Assembly (NCBI GenBank): GCA_963971225.1
Contig: OZ020269.1
Location: 102,422,905 to 102,486,904 of the forward strand
Direction of reading: 5' to 3'
Length of the DNA stretch: 64,000 bases
From: Melieria omissa
Taxonomy: Eukaryota; Arthropoda; Insecta; Diptera; Ulidiidae
The translations under genes and the position numbers were made by a program. Positions 9,081 through 24,000 of the stretch are shown piece by piece. Below the pieces are notes generated by a model. It had not been told where the DNA came from. It saw only the letters and a list, made by a program, of their open reading frames with translations, and did not search any database. How positions within the stretch are numbered: position 1 is the first letter of the stretch; each line of letters starts with the position of its first letter.

Positions 9081-12000
9081 GTGAGTAATGTGAAAAAAAG
9101 TCGAGCCTCCTTCCAGACACCAAAAGGAGTATACAAATTTAAAGCTACAATATGCTTTTCTTCAGATATGAACTAGTTAAGGTCTTGCAATTGCTTCGAA
9201 CAATGACGAAAAATAACAGTAACAACAATTTCAAGAGCGCAAGAAGCATTGGAGTAGAAGGGGATGTTTTTCGCCAATTAGACGTTTTACTAAAAACAAA
9301 TTTCGATGAGCTTAAACAGTTTTTTACTGATTCGGAAAATGGTAAGTAAAGTCATGAGGGCAGAGCAAAATTTCATTTTCATTCACTTTACTTCAAATCA
9401 TTTTTACTATAATCCATTAAAAATATTCAGTCTATATACTATATATGCTGATTTCCGTTCATATCTCCCTTCTGCTTATTGAATTCTAATGACCCTTTTC
9501 ATATTTGTCTCCTTACCAACAGTTATTGCTTCTGACACGTTTGAGCGCCTCAAACGACTAAACGAGGATTTCGAACAACTTGGCCCAGCGGAAGAATTGC
9601 TCAGACGATTTGAAAACACGGCCGATTTGGGTTTGGCAATCATCGACTGTAAGGTCCCGGGCTAGCGTCACTTTTCCATTCTGTTTACAATTAATGTTGT
9701 TGTTGTTTTTTAAACAGTCTATCGGTTCACGTACCGCATGTTCCATGTAAATCGACATTATTTCCCGGAGGATGCTTTATTCGATACGAAGCCCAACGAA
9801 TTAATAATGCCCACAATAGGAGAGGTTTGTAAAATATTTCTTTTTTTAACGTTCGGAGTTTCGAAAATATTTTGAAATTGCTTATAATTTATAAAATGTT
9901 CTTTGCTAGCAAAAGCTATAATTTAGCTTTTTAAAATCGGTTCTCTAAATTAATGAGATTTCATGCTAATTGGGTTTTTATTAAATTAGATTCTTCGCGC
10001 TATAGAAATTCAGGAAGTTGTGGTAGCTATAATCGACGCCATAAAACTTGATAATAATACATTGGCGACATTACTAGGGAAACCCCATTTGAAAGCGGTT
10101 ATACACAATTCATGGAGGTTGATATTCAATCGCTTTAACGCAATGGGTAAGTCCCTGTATGTGAAGGGGTTTTCAACTGCCACTTAGTCGTTTACAAACC
10201 GTTCACCATTTCATCATCGCATGGCAAACCCTATGCAATACAATTGTTGGGTGCAGATTCTACGATTTCTATTGTAATACAAAAACTTTTCTCATAGAAT
10301 CACAGCTTTCGCAAATCGACGATTCTATAAAAAGTCAACTAAACCGGGCACTTAATAGAAACTGTCCGTCGTACGGCTCGATTTCGAACTGGTATGCCCC
10401 CGTCTACCTCTTCGCAGCTATGGTACGTAGTGGAACTTCACTATTTGCATTCATTAATGGCGTGGGTGCTTTTAATTGAATTAAAAATTAACCAATTTCA
10501 GGTTGCAGTTTTCATACTAATATCTGTGGCACTTGGAATGCGTGGCTTTCAAAGTCGTGTGCCCCATACAGCGCAGGGAGCTCGATATCTTTCGTGGTGA
10601 GTATGAATTGACCTTCGAACATTAAGAAAACAAAAAAATAACCGAAGCGTGCGATTCTCTCGAAATGTTGGATCCACAAGGGCAATCTGGCTGATCATCA
10701 TATTAATAGTCCTTATTGGGCTGGTAGCCACGTATCAATTCCTACGTGGCATGATGTACCATAGGGCCTACTTCAGAGGAAAAAAAATCGACAGTCGGTA
10801 AGAATGCGTATTGTTGTAATTGAAGGAAGCTTTCAAAATACGTTAGAAATCGGACCACATTCTACATGTTAGAATGCGAGGAATAATGTTGCGGTAGCGG
10901 ACCAGCAGTTTTACATTTGAGATCACAATCAAGCCTTGTTACACTTCTCGTGAACAGGCTGAATGGTTCTCATAGCTTGACCGATTTCTATGAACTTTTG
11001 CAAGTGACCAAAACGATTACATTTGATAAATCAGTTTGATAGGACAGAAGAAATATCAATTTGGTCAATTCAATTTAAATCGTTCTGCAATATGAAAGCT
11101 CACTCACACACAAAATGTTACAAGGACGAAGAAAGTCAAAGTCAAAATTGAAATTTTTTTATTTGAATGTGGAAATGTTGAAGCTGAAACCTTAATGCAA
11201 TTGAAATCAAGTCTAATTCAAATTTAAGTCGGTCTCGATAGTCCAGCTGATAACGCGCTGACTTCTCATACCAAGGCTCTAGGTTCGATTCCTAGTTCGG
11301 TCTGGTGAAACGCTCATCTATTTCTATCGCTATCCACATGAAGCAGATGAGAATTACAAGAATCGCACAAGTGCACAAAAAAAGTCTAATTCGCCTATGC
11401 ATTACTTTTTAGGGGAAACACCAAGGTTCCTCTTGGAGAGTATTTAACTGATCATTGCAAGCCAGGCGAGACCCTTTATGAAACGCTTTTGGGTTATGGC
11501 GAAACACCAAGGCTGAACATGTCAAAATTATCAATCAAGGATATCAAAGAACTTAAATGTGTATATTGCAACTTCACATTTAATTCTCTACGAATTAGTC
11601 GAATAGTTGGCATGGCCGACTTACTGTTGAAATTGCTGCATCCCATTGATTGGAATGATATTTGTAGAAAGCTGCAAGTGTTTTACACATTCCCCGAGGA
11701 AGAAGATGAATCGGGTGCTGATTGTTTTTATCGGAGTTACAACAATGTGTCGAAAATCTTGAGTGAGTTGCATGGCCAATGTAAGGATCCAGATACTGAA
11801 CACGGAGTTATGGTCGAAACTTTGAAGAATGTCCAATTCTTCCAACAACTTTTTGCCCACATGTTGTATGAAAATGAGACATTAAGGTTGGAGAAGTTTA
11901 AGAAAGACCCATTTCCGGGTATCGAAACCACATTGGCGGATAGTTTCAACAAATATGTGAAGAAGGTCAATGAGTACATGTTCAACAATTTAACATCGTG

Positions 12001-15000
12001 CGAACATATTTTACCGAGAGCCGTCGGGAAACGATGCGCGTGCGAAGTATTTACACTGGTAAATATAATAAAAATCTTGGGTGCACAATGAGGGGGTGGT
12101 TTCCAAAGGAACAGTCATATTCCATGTTGTGCGGTGTCAGTATGACGTTTCAGACTATTGGGTGGCTCCCAAATAATAGCACTTCGTGGACCTTTTGAAA
12201 AGTAAGTGGCTTCGGCGCTGAAGCACGAATTGAGAGTTCGACATTTCTTTGGAAACTTCCTCGAAACTTTGTGTCGCCGATTAGGACCATGTGTTCTGGG
12301 TTCAGCACTGGAGAACAGTGATGCGTGTGGCATCTAGTTCGATGACACTCGAACGAAAATATATTTGTTGTGGTGCTTTGCGAGGCTAATCTCATTGGAA
12401 TTGCAAAGCAGCAAATTTATTCGAATCACATTTGCAGAACGGACTTTGGGTCTGCTCGTTTATCATCTTTTTCCTACTACTGCCCATTCTGCTGCTGAGC
12501 ATGTGCCTAAGGATATTGTACCGGCCTCCTTGCTCGGGATTTTATAAATCCCGTCAAGCCGATAATGCCAACAGAAACAAAAACAGGAATCGACACTCCA
12601 GAATACTTGACAAGATGCGCGGGCCTTCGAGGCGCGGATCTAAAAAAAGCAAAACTCGATGCCATTGTGGATGCGTACGTAGATTTATGTGTACATTTAC
12701 GGGGAAAGACCTAAAAAATAGCAATGCAATTGAAATGAATGTAGGATTTACTTGTGGAAGCCTCAGAGCCCCTATTGGATACGGATGCATCTACGGTTGA
12801 ACGTGGATGTCGAGCTTCGGACGCGCCAGAAGGCTCTAAAAAGTCAATATTCGATCGATGCAAAAACAAGAGACGCCGCTCCTCCATCGCCGAATGCGAA
12901 TGCCCCACGTCATCCTCATGTGTAAGTGCGCCCATTGATACTCGATATTTACGGTGTCGAATATTTTCAAATTTAATTGCAGCATGAGAGTAAGTCGTGT
13001 GCATCGACGTCCAGAAAAAGCGTACGTATATTTATATAAATGCGTGCGGTGAGAAGTCGCGAGATAAATGTCGAACTAACTTATAGGAAATGAATAGACA
13101 GAAAAAAGGAAGAAGCAGAAGTGAGAGAACTCATACGGATGCATCTACGGATGCATCTACGGCACCAGACGCGCCAACACGTGAAAGCTCTAACAAGTCA
13201 ATATTCGATCGATGCAAAAACAAGAGACGCCGCTCCTCCATCGCCGAATGCGAATGCCCCACGTCATCCTCATGTGTAAGTGCGCCCATTGATACTCGAT
13301 ATTTACGGTGTCGAATATTTTCAAATTTAATTGCAGCATGAGAGTAAGTCGTGTGCATCGACGTCCAGAAAAAGCGTACGTATATTTATATAAATGCGTG
13401 CGGTGAGAAGTCGCGAGATAAATGTCGAACTAACTTATAGGAAATGAATAGACAGAAAAAAGGAAGAAGCAGAAGTGAGAGAACTCATACGGATGCATCT
13501 ACGGATGCATCTACGGCACCAGACGCGCCAACACGTGAAAGCTCTAACAAGTCAATATTCGATCGATGCAAAAACAAGAGACGCCGCTCCTCCATCGCCG
13601 AATGCGAATGCCCCACGTCATCCTCATGTGTAAGTGCGCCCATTGATACTCGATGTTTACTGTGTCGAATATTTTCAAATTTAATTGCAGCATGGGAGTA
13701 AGTCGTGTGCATCGACGTCCAGAAAAAGCGTACGTATATTTATATAAATGCTTGCGGTGAGAAGTCGCGAGATAAATGCCGAACTAACTTACAGGACGCG
13801 AACGTCGATCTACCGAGAAGTTCTAAAACAATGGATGGACAGAAAAAAGGAAATCGGATGAGTACAGTATCGTCGCATAGAACTCAAAAACGAGTCAGTT
13901 CACGCACACAACGCGTGTCAGGTAGAACGGTTTCAGTTAGTTACATATGTGTCTGCTTAGAATACGAAGAGAGAGAGATGGAACATAACAATGATCACCG
14001 CTCAATATAATCTTTGGTTGGATGGGGTTTTTATACATTCAAATACAAATCATTTCAAAGTTTGGTTAGGTTAAGTTAGGTAAGCATAACTTAGGTTGTT
14101 AAGTATTTATGCCGAGCACGAAGTATTTTCAATCGGTGGCCAAGTATATATTTGTTGAGAAGTACTCAACAGTCTCTTTATCAATTGGTCTGTTGTGGTT
14201 TTGAGTGGTTGTCTACTCCCACATGTAACTGGAGTTTAGTAAGCTTCGTGGATTGGTAAGAATAGTCTGGAAAGAAGTGTAGGAAGATAGTCCCGGAGGG
14301 GTTAAAGAGTCAGTTAATATGGCTGGCGCGAAAACTCCCTCAAGGCGCCTCTGCGCACGACGTCTCTAGTTGGTCACATCAAGAGATGATAGGGTGTTGG
14401 TCCATCGGAAACACGGTATCCCTCTTCGTCGTTGACTTCCAACTATCGCACCGAACACCTTCATCATTCACCTTTTTTGCCTCTTAACATTCCATCTTTT
14501 ATATAAAAACATTTTGAATTGTGTCCTTGCCAGACTATCTGTTCAGTTATAATCTGGTTTTAGACCGTTTTAGACGAATGTTAAAGCATACAATTCGATT
14601 CATTTACGTAGTTCTTTCGTATGTCTTTCTTGTTTTCAATCAAGGGTGTTTTTAGTTTGCCCTGTATGTTTTTTTACTTTTCATAGGGCTGGGACTCAGA
14701 GCTAGGGGGCATTGTAGTTTAAGAACTCAAAGAGCTATTTAGTGACTTATGTTCATGTAGTTCCTTGATCCACTCAATAAACTATGAGCTTTCGATTCGT
14801 GAATAGGACCATGTCTTTTTTAAACCAAATGCTCCATTTTTACAGGGAAGACCGTTGGAGCGAAGAAAGTGGTATCAGAAAGCATGCTAAATAGAGTAAG
14901 TGTAAATTGTAGCCAGGAAATTTCACCTGAAAACTACATAATCAATTATTCTCATTCGGTATACACTTGAACAGTCATTTATTGAAATACAAATTACCGA

Positions 15001-18000
15001 TTCGGGAACGCAAACAGGTAAGCATGTATGTTCGTGTGTGTATTTGTTGATTAAAGATGGAATAGAAAACCCAAACACAAAATTATATGATCTATTCAAT
15101 GAAATAATGACATTTTATGTGTGATATGTGAAGTCGAAGATTCCGATGGCGTTGATAAGCGCCCAAAGAAGAACGAAGAAAAAATGAACGGAAGAAGGAA
15201 GGGAAAGAAGTCAGAAGACAACGAGGATTCCGATGGTGTTTCATTTATTGAAATACAAATTACTGAATCGGGAACGCAAACAGGTAAGCATATATGTTCT
15301 TGTATGTATCTGTTATTACAGATGGAATAAAAAACCCAGACACAAAATTATATGATCTCTTCAATGAAATCTTGACATTTTATGTGTGACAGGTGAAGTC
15401 GAAGATTCCGATGACGTTGATGAGCGCCCAAAGAAGAAAAAAGAAGAAATGAACGGAAGGAGGAAAGGAAAGAAGTCAAAAGACGTTGAGGATTCCGATG
15501 GCGTTGATGAGCGTTCAAAGAAGAACAAAGAAAAACTGAACGGAAGAAGGAAAGGAAAAAAGTCAGAAGAAGTCGAGGATTCCGATCGTGTTAAACAGTC
15601 ATTTATTAAAATACAAGTAACCGAATCGGGAACGCAAACATGTAAGCATATATTTTCTTGTATGTATATGTTGATTAAAGATGGAATAGAAAACCCAGAC
15701 ACAAAATTATATGATCCTTTCAATGAAATATTGACATTTTATGTGTGACAGGTGAAGTCGAGGATTCCGATGACGTTGATGAGCGCCCAAAGAAGAAAAA
15801 AGAAGAAATGAACGGAAAAAGGAAAGGAAAGAAGTCAACCCGTGAACAGCCAAAAACCGAGCCTTTGGCCTCCACGTTAGGTAAGGGTTTACAGATGTCT
15901 TGAAATGTCGTTATTTCTCAATAGAGAGGGAGAGATCTCCGACTCACTGAGGAACAGCATGTTTTGGTATCAGCTTTGTTGGAAGCGTACCAGATGACTA
16001 GCATAAGTATGTATGTTTGCCCTATACACTTGTAGTTTCTAATTTGGTAAATTGGAACTAGCAGCAGCTAGATTATTATGTACATTCATATATTCGATAT
16101 TTTTAGCTTAATTCTTCATTTGTCAATAGATGATTGTATCTGTGAAACGGAATGTCCAGCTGAGGAGGAAAAAACCCAACAACCCGAAAAATTAGGATCA
16201 CTTTTTTCAAAAAGCTCAAAGAAGAACGAAGAAGAAATGGACGGAAAAAGGAAAGGAAAGAAGTCAACCCGTGAACAGCCAAAAACCGAGCCTTTGGCCT
16301 CCACGTTAGGTAAGGGTTTACAGATGTCTTGAAATGTCGTTATTTCTCAATAGAGAGGGAGAGATCTCCGACTCACTGGGGAACAGCATGTTTTGGTATC
16401 AGCTTTGTTGGAAGCGTACCAGATAACTAGCATAAGTATGTATGTTTGCCCTATACACTTGTAGTTTCTAATTTGGTAAATTGGAACTAGCAGCAGCTAG
16501 ATTCTTATGTACATTCATATATTCGATATTTTTAACTTAATTCTTCATTTGTCAATAGATGATTGTATCTGTGAAACGGAATGTCCAGCTGAGGAGGAAA
16601 AAACCCAACAACCCGAAAAATTAGGATCACTTTTTTCAAAAAGCTCAAAGAAGAACGAAGAAGAAATGGACGGAAAAAGGAAAGGAAAGACGTCAACCCG
16701 TGAACAGCCAAAAACCGAGCCTTCGGCCTCAACGTTAGGTAAGGGTTTACAGATGTCTTGAAATGTCGTTATTTCTCAATAGAGAAGGAGAGATCGCCGA
16801 CTCACTGAGGAACAGCATGTTTTGGTATCAGCTTTGTTGGAAGCGTACCAGATAACTAGCATAAGTATGTATGTTTGCCCTATACACTTGTAGTTTCTAA
16901 TTTGGTAAATTGGAACTAGCAGCAGCTAGATTCTTATGTACATTCATATATTCGATATTTTTAACTTAATTCTTCATTTGTCAATAGATGATTGTATCTG
17001 TGAAACGGAATGTCCAGCTGAGGAGGAAAAAACCCAACAACCCGAAAAATTAGGATCACTTTTTTCAAAAAGCTCAAAGAAGAACGAAGAAGAAATGGAC
17101 GGAAAAAGGAAAGGAAAGACGTCAACCCGTGAACAGCCAAAAACCGAGCCTTTGGCCTCAACGTTAGGTAAGGGTTTACAGATGTCTTGAAATGTCGTTA
17201 TTTCTCAATAGAGAGGGAGAGATCTCCGACTCACTGAGGAACAGCATGTTTTGGTATCAGCATTGTTGGAAGCGTATCAGATAACTAGTATAAGCATGTA
17301 TGTTTGCCTTATACACTTGTAGTTTCTAATTTGGTAAATTGGAACTAGCAGCAGCTAGATTCTTATGTACATTCATATATTCGATATTTTTAACTTAATT
17401 CTTCATTTGTCAATAGATGATTGTATCTGTGAAACGGAATGTCCAGCTGAGGAGGAAAAAACCCAACAACCCGAAAAATTAGGATCACTTTTTCCAAAAA
17501 GCTCAAAGAAGAACGAAGAAGAAATGGACGGAAAAAGGAAAGGAAAGAAGTCAACCCGTGAACAGCCAAAAACCGAGCCTTTGGCCTCAACGTTAGGTAA
17601 GGGTTTACAGATGTCTTGAAATGTCGTTATTTCTCAATAGAGAGGGAGAGATCTCCGACTCACTGAGGAACAGCATGTTTTGGTATCAGCATTGTTGGAA
17701 GCGTATCAGATCACTAGTATAAGCATGTATGTTTGCCTTATACACTTGTAGTTTCTAATTTGGTAAATTGGAACTAGCAGCAGCTAGATTCTTATGTGCA
17801 TTCATATATTCGATATTTTTAACTTAATTCTTCATTTGTCAATAGATGATTGTATCTGTGAAACGGAATGTCCAGCTGAGGAGGAAAAAACCCAACAACC
17901 CGAAAAATTAGGATCACTTTTTTCAAAAAGCTCAAAGAAGAACGAAGAAGAAATGGACGGAAAAAGGAAAGGAAAGAAGTCAACCCGTGAACAGCCAAAA

Positions 18001-21000
18001 ACCGAGCCTTTGGCCTCAACGTTAGGTAAGGGTTTACAGATGTCTTGAAATGTCGTTATTTCTCAATAGAGAGGGAGAGATTTCCGACTCACTGAGGAAC
18101 AGCATGTTTTGGTATCAGCTTTGTTGGAAGCGTACCAGATAACTAGTATAAGCATGTATGTTTGCCCTATACACTTGTAGTTTCAAATTTGGTAAATTGG
18201 AACTAGCAGCAGCTAGATTCTTATGTACATTCATGTATTCGATATTTTTAACTTAATGCTTCATTTGTCAATAGATGATTGTACCAGTCCAACTGAGGAG
18301 GAAAAACGCGGATCACTTTTTTCGTATAACAAAAGAATGTCAGAAAGTGCTGATGTGGCCGCACCGCGAAAGCAGATATATGGCAGTTTTGGGCGTAATG
18401 AGCCTAAAGTGATTGCAGTGAAAACCATATCGGGTACGTATAAGGGAAACTTACAGTGCTGTAAATAGTTGGTTCGGGTATGAACAATTTAAAGCCGAAG
18501 TCGAAGTTGCGTATGCGCAATTAGACGAGGAACTAACTGGTGTAGAGGTGGATTTGTACGTACGTGTTGTGCGTGTAGATTTGTACATGAAGAGAGGGGT
18601 GGCGTAGAGATTTTGCCGAAACCGAACAGCAGAGATAGATTGTTTTCTTAGAATGCTGTCGCCAAAGTCCCTTCTTTGCGATATATTGCACTATGCATAT
18701 TTGTACTAAAAACAAAGATACAGCCGAATTTATTTAATGTTGAAGGAGTATAGAAAATAAAGTTAATTAAATTAACTGAAAAATGAAATGTTTTTTATGA
18801 ATAGGCTCACCCAAAAACGAGTTTCGGATCGTAAACAAACGCAAAGAGCAAAAGAATAAATCAAATGTGGCACAATCGTGTGATGATGAAAAAGTAAGCG
18901 ACGAAAGCCAAGCATGCGCAGCTTCTTCTTGATTTTAATTCTATTTTGATTTGCCATATATTTGCAGCTAATGAGTGAAGCATCTACTCAAACACTAACA
19001 TCGTATAACATTAGACGCCAAGCATCTTTGCCGGCGATAAGGTCTCCGGATTCCAAGGAAAGTAAACGGATACGTGTGGTCAAATCACTCAGTGAGGGTA
19101 AAATGATAAAAGGCATGGAAGAAGATTCTGTGCCACAGAATACCAATGAAAATTTTCTCTCTAAAGAACCGCCTACAGAAGAACCATACGTCTCAACTAA
19201 GCTTCCTAGTGAGTCGACACAGGAGCGTTCCCCTGGATCGAGTGAGCCAGAACACTATCTTATAAAACTAAAAATAAACAAACATGAGCTACCTAAGTCC
19301 ACTAGCCATACCGGTAAGCCGGAACATGGGCTTATAACATCCGGCACGACAGGAAAGCCTGAAATTAAAGACAAAAGTATTCAAATAAGAGAAAATGAAC
19401 TATCGAAATCCAATATACCAATCAGTGAGCCGGTACGTAAGCTTTCAAAATTCGGGACGGGAGGGAAGTCTGAAATTAGAGACCAAAGTGTTCAAATAAG
19501 CGAAAATGAACTACCCAAGTCCACTAGCCCCATCAGTGAGCCGGCACTTGTGCTTTTTAAATTCGGAACGGGAGGAAAGTCTGAACTTAGAGATCAAAAA
19601 GTTCAAATAAGTGAAAATGAACTATCCAAGTCCAATAGCCGGATTAGTGAGCCGGCACGTGTGCTTTCAAAATTCGGGACGAGCGGAAAGTCTGAAATTA
19701 GAGATCAAAGTGTTCAAATAAGCGAAAATGAACTATCCAAGTCCAATAGCCGGATCAGTGAGCCGGCACGTGTGCTTTCAAAATTCGGGACGAGCGGAAA
19801 GTCTGAAATTAGAGACCAAAGTGTTCAAATAGGCGAAAATGAACTATCCAAGTCCACTAACCCGATCAGTGAGCCGGCAGTTGTGCTTTTTAAATTCGGG
19901 ACGGGAGGAAAGTCTAAACTTAGAGACCAAAGTGTTCAAATAAGCGAAAATGAACTATCCAAGTCCAATAGCCGGATTAGTGAGCCGGCACGTGTGCTTT
20001 CAAAATTCGGGACGAGCGGAAAGTCTGAAATTAGAGACCAAAGTGTTCAAATAAGCGAAAATGAACTATCCAAGTCCAATAGCCCGATCAGTGAGCCGGC
20101 ACGTGTGCTTTCAATATTCGGGACGAGCGGAAAGTCTGAAATTAGAGACCAAAGTGTTCAAATAAGCGAAAATGAACTATCCAAGTCCAATAGCCGGATT
20201 AGTGAGCCGGCACGTGTGCTTTCAAAATTCGGGACGAGCGGAAAGTCTGAAAGTAGAGACCAAAGTGTTCAAATAAGCGAAAATGAACTATCCAAGTCCA
20301 ATAGCCCGATCAGTGAGCCGGCACGTGTGCTCTTAAAATTCGGGACGGGAGGAAAGTCTGATCTTAGAGACCAATGTGTTCAAATAAGCGAAAATGAACT
20401 ATCCAAGTCCAATAGCCGGATTAGTGAGCCAGCACGTGTGCTTTCAAAATTCGGGACAAGCGGAAAGTCTGAAATTAGATACCAAAGTGTTCAAATAAGC
20501 GAAAATGAACTAACCAATTCCACTAGTTCCATCAGTGAGCCGGAACATGGGCTTTTAACATTCGCGCCGAACGGAAAGTCTAAAATTGGCGACCAAAGTG
20601 TTCAATTAAGCGAACATGAACTAACCAATTCCACAAGTTCCATCAGTGAGCCGGAGCATGGGCTTATAACATCAGGCACGGGAGGGAAGTCTGAAAAAGG
20701 AGACGAAAGTGTTCAAATAAGCGAAATTAAACTATCCAAGTCCACTAGCCTCATCAGTGAGCCGGCACGTGTGCTTTTAACATTCGCGCCGAACGGAAAG
20801 TCTGAAATTGGCGACCAAAGTGTTCAATTAAACGAACATGAACTAACCAATTCCAGTAGCTCCATCAGTGAGCCGGAGCATGGGCTTATAATATCCGGCA
20901 CGACAGGAAAGCCTGAAATTAGAGACCAAAGGGTTCAACTAGGCGAACTCAATTCCACTAGCTCCATCAGTGAGCCGGAGCATGGGCTTATAACATCCGG

Positions 21001-24000
21001 GAGGAGAGGGAAGACTGCAATTACAGATAAAAGTGTTAAAATAAGCGAAATAATACTATTCAAGTCCAGTAGCTCTATCAGTGAGCCAGAACATGGGCTT
21101 ATAACATCCGGCACGAGAGGGAAGTCCGAAATTAGAGATCAAACTGTTCAAATAAGCGAACATATACTGTTCGAGCCCACTAGCCCTATCAGTGAGCCGG
21201 AGCATGGGCTTTTAACATCCGGGAGGAGAAGGAAGTCTGCAATTAGAGATAAAAGTGTTAAAATAAGCGAAATAATACTATTCAAGTCCACTAGCTCTGT
21301 CAGTGAGCCGGAACATGGGCTTATAACATCCGGCACGGGAGGAAAGTCTGCAATTAGAGATCAAAGTTTTAAAATAGGCGAACCTGAACTACAAAATTCT
21401 ACTTGTCGAATCAGTAAGCCAGAACATGGGCTTATAACATCCGGCACGGGAGGAAAGTCTGCAATTAGAGATCAAAGTGTTCAAATAAGCGAACATGAAC
21501 TACACAATTCTACTTGTCCAATTAGTAAACCAGAACATGGGTGTATAACATCCGGCACGATAGGGAAGCCTCAAATTAGAGACCAAAGTGTTCAAATAAG
21601 CGAACATGAACTACCCAAGTCCACTAGCCCTAACACACTCGGAGAGAGTAAAATGGTTCTAAACGTGGAAGAATTCTCTGTGCCTCAGTATACACTCGGA
21701 TCGAGTGAAATGCTTCTTAGTGAAGAACAATTATCTGAGCTCACTGTTCAGTCTAAGCATTCAAAGCAAAGTGTTTACAATAGCGAACATAGTTCAGACG
21801 ATTATCGACTTCAAGCACACGAGTCATCGAGGCCTGTTAATGAACTGCCCACTGACTCGCACCAAACATTTGGATCGAGTGATAAGCTTGAAAGTAGACA
21901 ACACATATCAGTGCCAAGTGCAACGTTCATATCTTCCAAGCAAAGTATTCACGATAGCGAACACCCTTCAGACGACTATCGGCATGAAACACACAAGTCA
22001 TCCTGGCCTGTCGGTGACCTGGCCACCTATTCGCAACAAATATTCGGGTCGAGTGAAAAGCTTGATAGTAAGCAACAAATAGCTATGCCAAGTGTTGAGT
22101 CTAAATATTCTAAGCAAAGTATTCACGATAGCGAACATCCTTCAGACGATTATCGTCATGAAGCACTTGAGTCATCTTGGCCTTTTGGTGACCCGTCCAC
22201 CTATTTGCAACAAACACTTAGCTCGAGTGAAAAGCCAGAAAGTAGACAACACATATCAGTGCCAGGTGTTGAGTCTAAATATTCTAAGCAAAGTATTCAC
22301 GATAGTGAACATCCTTCAGACGACTATCGGCATGAAGCACATACGATATATCGTTCTGTTAGTGACAATCACACCTATTCCCAACGAAGACTTGGCTCGG
22401 GTGAAAACTTTGAAAGTGAACAACATATATCATTGCCAACTGTTGAGTCTAAATGTTCTAAGCAAAGTATTCACGATAGCGAGCATCTTTCAGACGACTA
22501 TCGGCATGAAGCACGTGAGTCATCTTGGCCTTTTGGTGACCAGACCACTTATTTGCAACAAACACTTGGCTCGAGTGAAAAGCCTGAAATTGAACAACAT
22601 ATATCAGTGCCAAGAGTTGAGTCCAAATATTCCAAGCAAAGCATTCATGATAGCGAACATCCTTCAGACGAATATCGGCATGAAGCACATGAGTCATCTT
22701 GGCCTTTTGGTGACCTGTCCACCTATTTGCAACAAACACTTAGCTCAAGTGAAAAGCCTGAAAGTAGACATCACATATCTGTGCCAAGTGTTGAGTCTAA
22801 ATATTCTAAGCGAAGTATTCACGATAGTGAACATCTTTCAGACGGCTATCGGCATGAAGCACACAAGTCAAATCGGTCTGTAAGTGATCATCACGCCTAT
22901 TCCCCACGAACACTTGACTCGAGTGAAAAGCCTAAAAATAGACAACATATATCAGTGCCAAGTGTTGAGTCTAAATATTCTAAGCGAAGTATTCACGATA
23001 GCGAACATCCTTCAGACGCCAATCGGCATGAAGCACACAAGTCAAATCGGTCTGTTAGAGATCATCACGCCTATTCCCCACGAACACTTGACTCGAGTGG
23101 AAAGCCAAAAAATAGACAACATATATCAGTGCCAAGTGTTGAGTTTCAATATTCTAAGCAAAGTATTCACGATAGCGAACATCCTTCAGACGACTATCGA
23201 CATGAACCATACAAGTCATATCGGTCTGTTCGTGATCATCAGACCTACTCCCAACGAACACTTTACTCGAGTGAAAAGCCTGAAAGTGAGCAACATATAT
23301 CAGTGCCAAGTGTTGAGTCTAAATATTCTAAGCAAAGTATTCATGATAGCGAACATCCTTCAGATGCCTATCGGCATGAAGCACACAAGTCATATCGGTC
23401 TGTAAGTTATCATCACACCTATTCCCCACGAACACTTGACTTGAGTGAAAAGCCTAAAAATAGACAACATATATCAGTGTCAAGTGTTGAGTCTAAATAT
23501 TCTAAGCGAAGTATTCACGATAGCGAACATCTTTTAGACGCCTATCGGCATGAAGCACACAAGTCAAATCGGTCCGTAAGTGATCATCACGCCTATTCCC
23601 CACGAACACTTGACTCGAGTGAAAAGCCAAAAAATAGACAACATATATCAGTGCCAAGTGTTGAGTTTCAATATTCTAAGAAAAGTATTTACGATAGCGA
23701 ACATCCTTCAGACGACTATCGACATGAAGCATACAAGTCATATCGGTCTGTTAGTGATCATCAGACCTACTCCCAACGAACACTTGACTCGAGTGAAAAG
23801 CCTGAAAGTAAACAACATATATCAGTGCCAAGTGTTGAGTTTCAATATTCTAAGCGAAGTATTCACGATAGCGAACATCCTTCAGACGCCTATCGGCATG
23901 AAGCACACAAGTCATATCGGTCTGTACGTGATCATCACGCCTATTCCCCACGAACAATTGACTCGAGTGGAATGCCAAAAAATAGACAACATATATCAGT

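Noticed and set aside
10621..10680. Earlier acceptor (ccgaag) for exon 10 giving a longer exon
   Set aside because: In gene B the same choice runs into TGA; the ccacaag acceptor is in frame in all three paralogues.
11230..11300. Possible functional tRNA gene
   Set aside because: The T-arm and B box are good, but a second copy with a common non-tRNA tail occurs at 41.4 kb and the anticodon arm is poor, so it is a SINE.
16078..18048. CRISPR-like or satellite array because of exact 429-bp spacing
   Set aside because: Units contain exon, donor, intron and acceptor in order and keep reading phase; they are tandem exon duplications in an animal gene.
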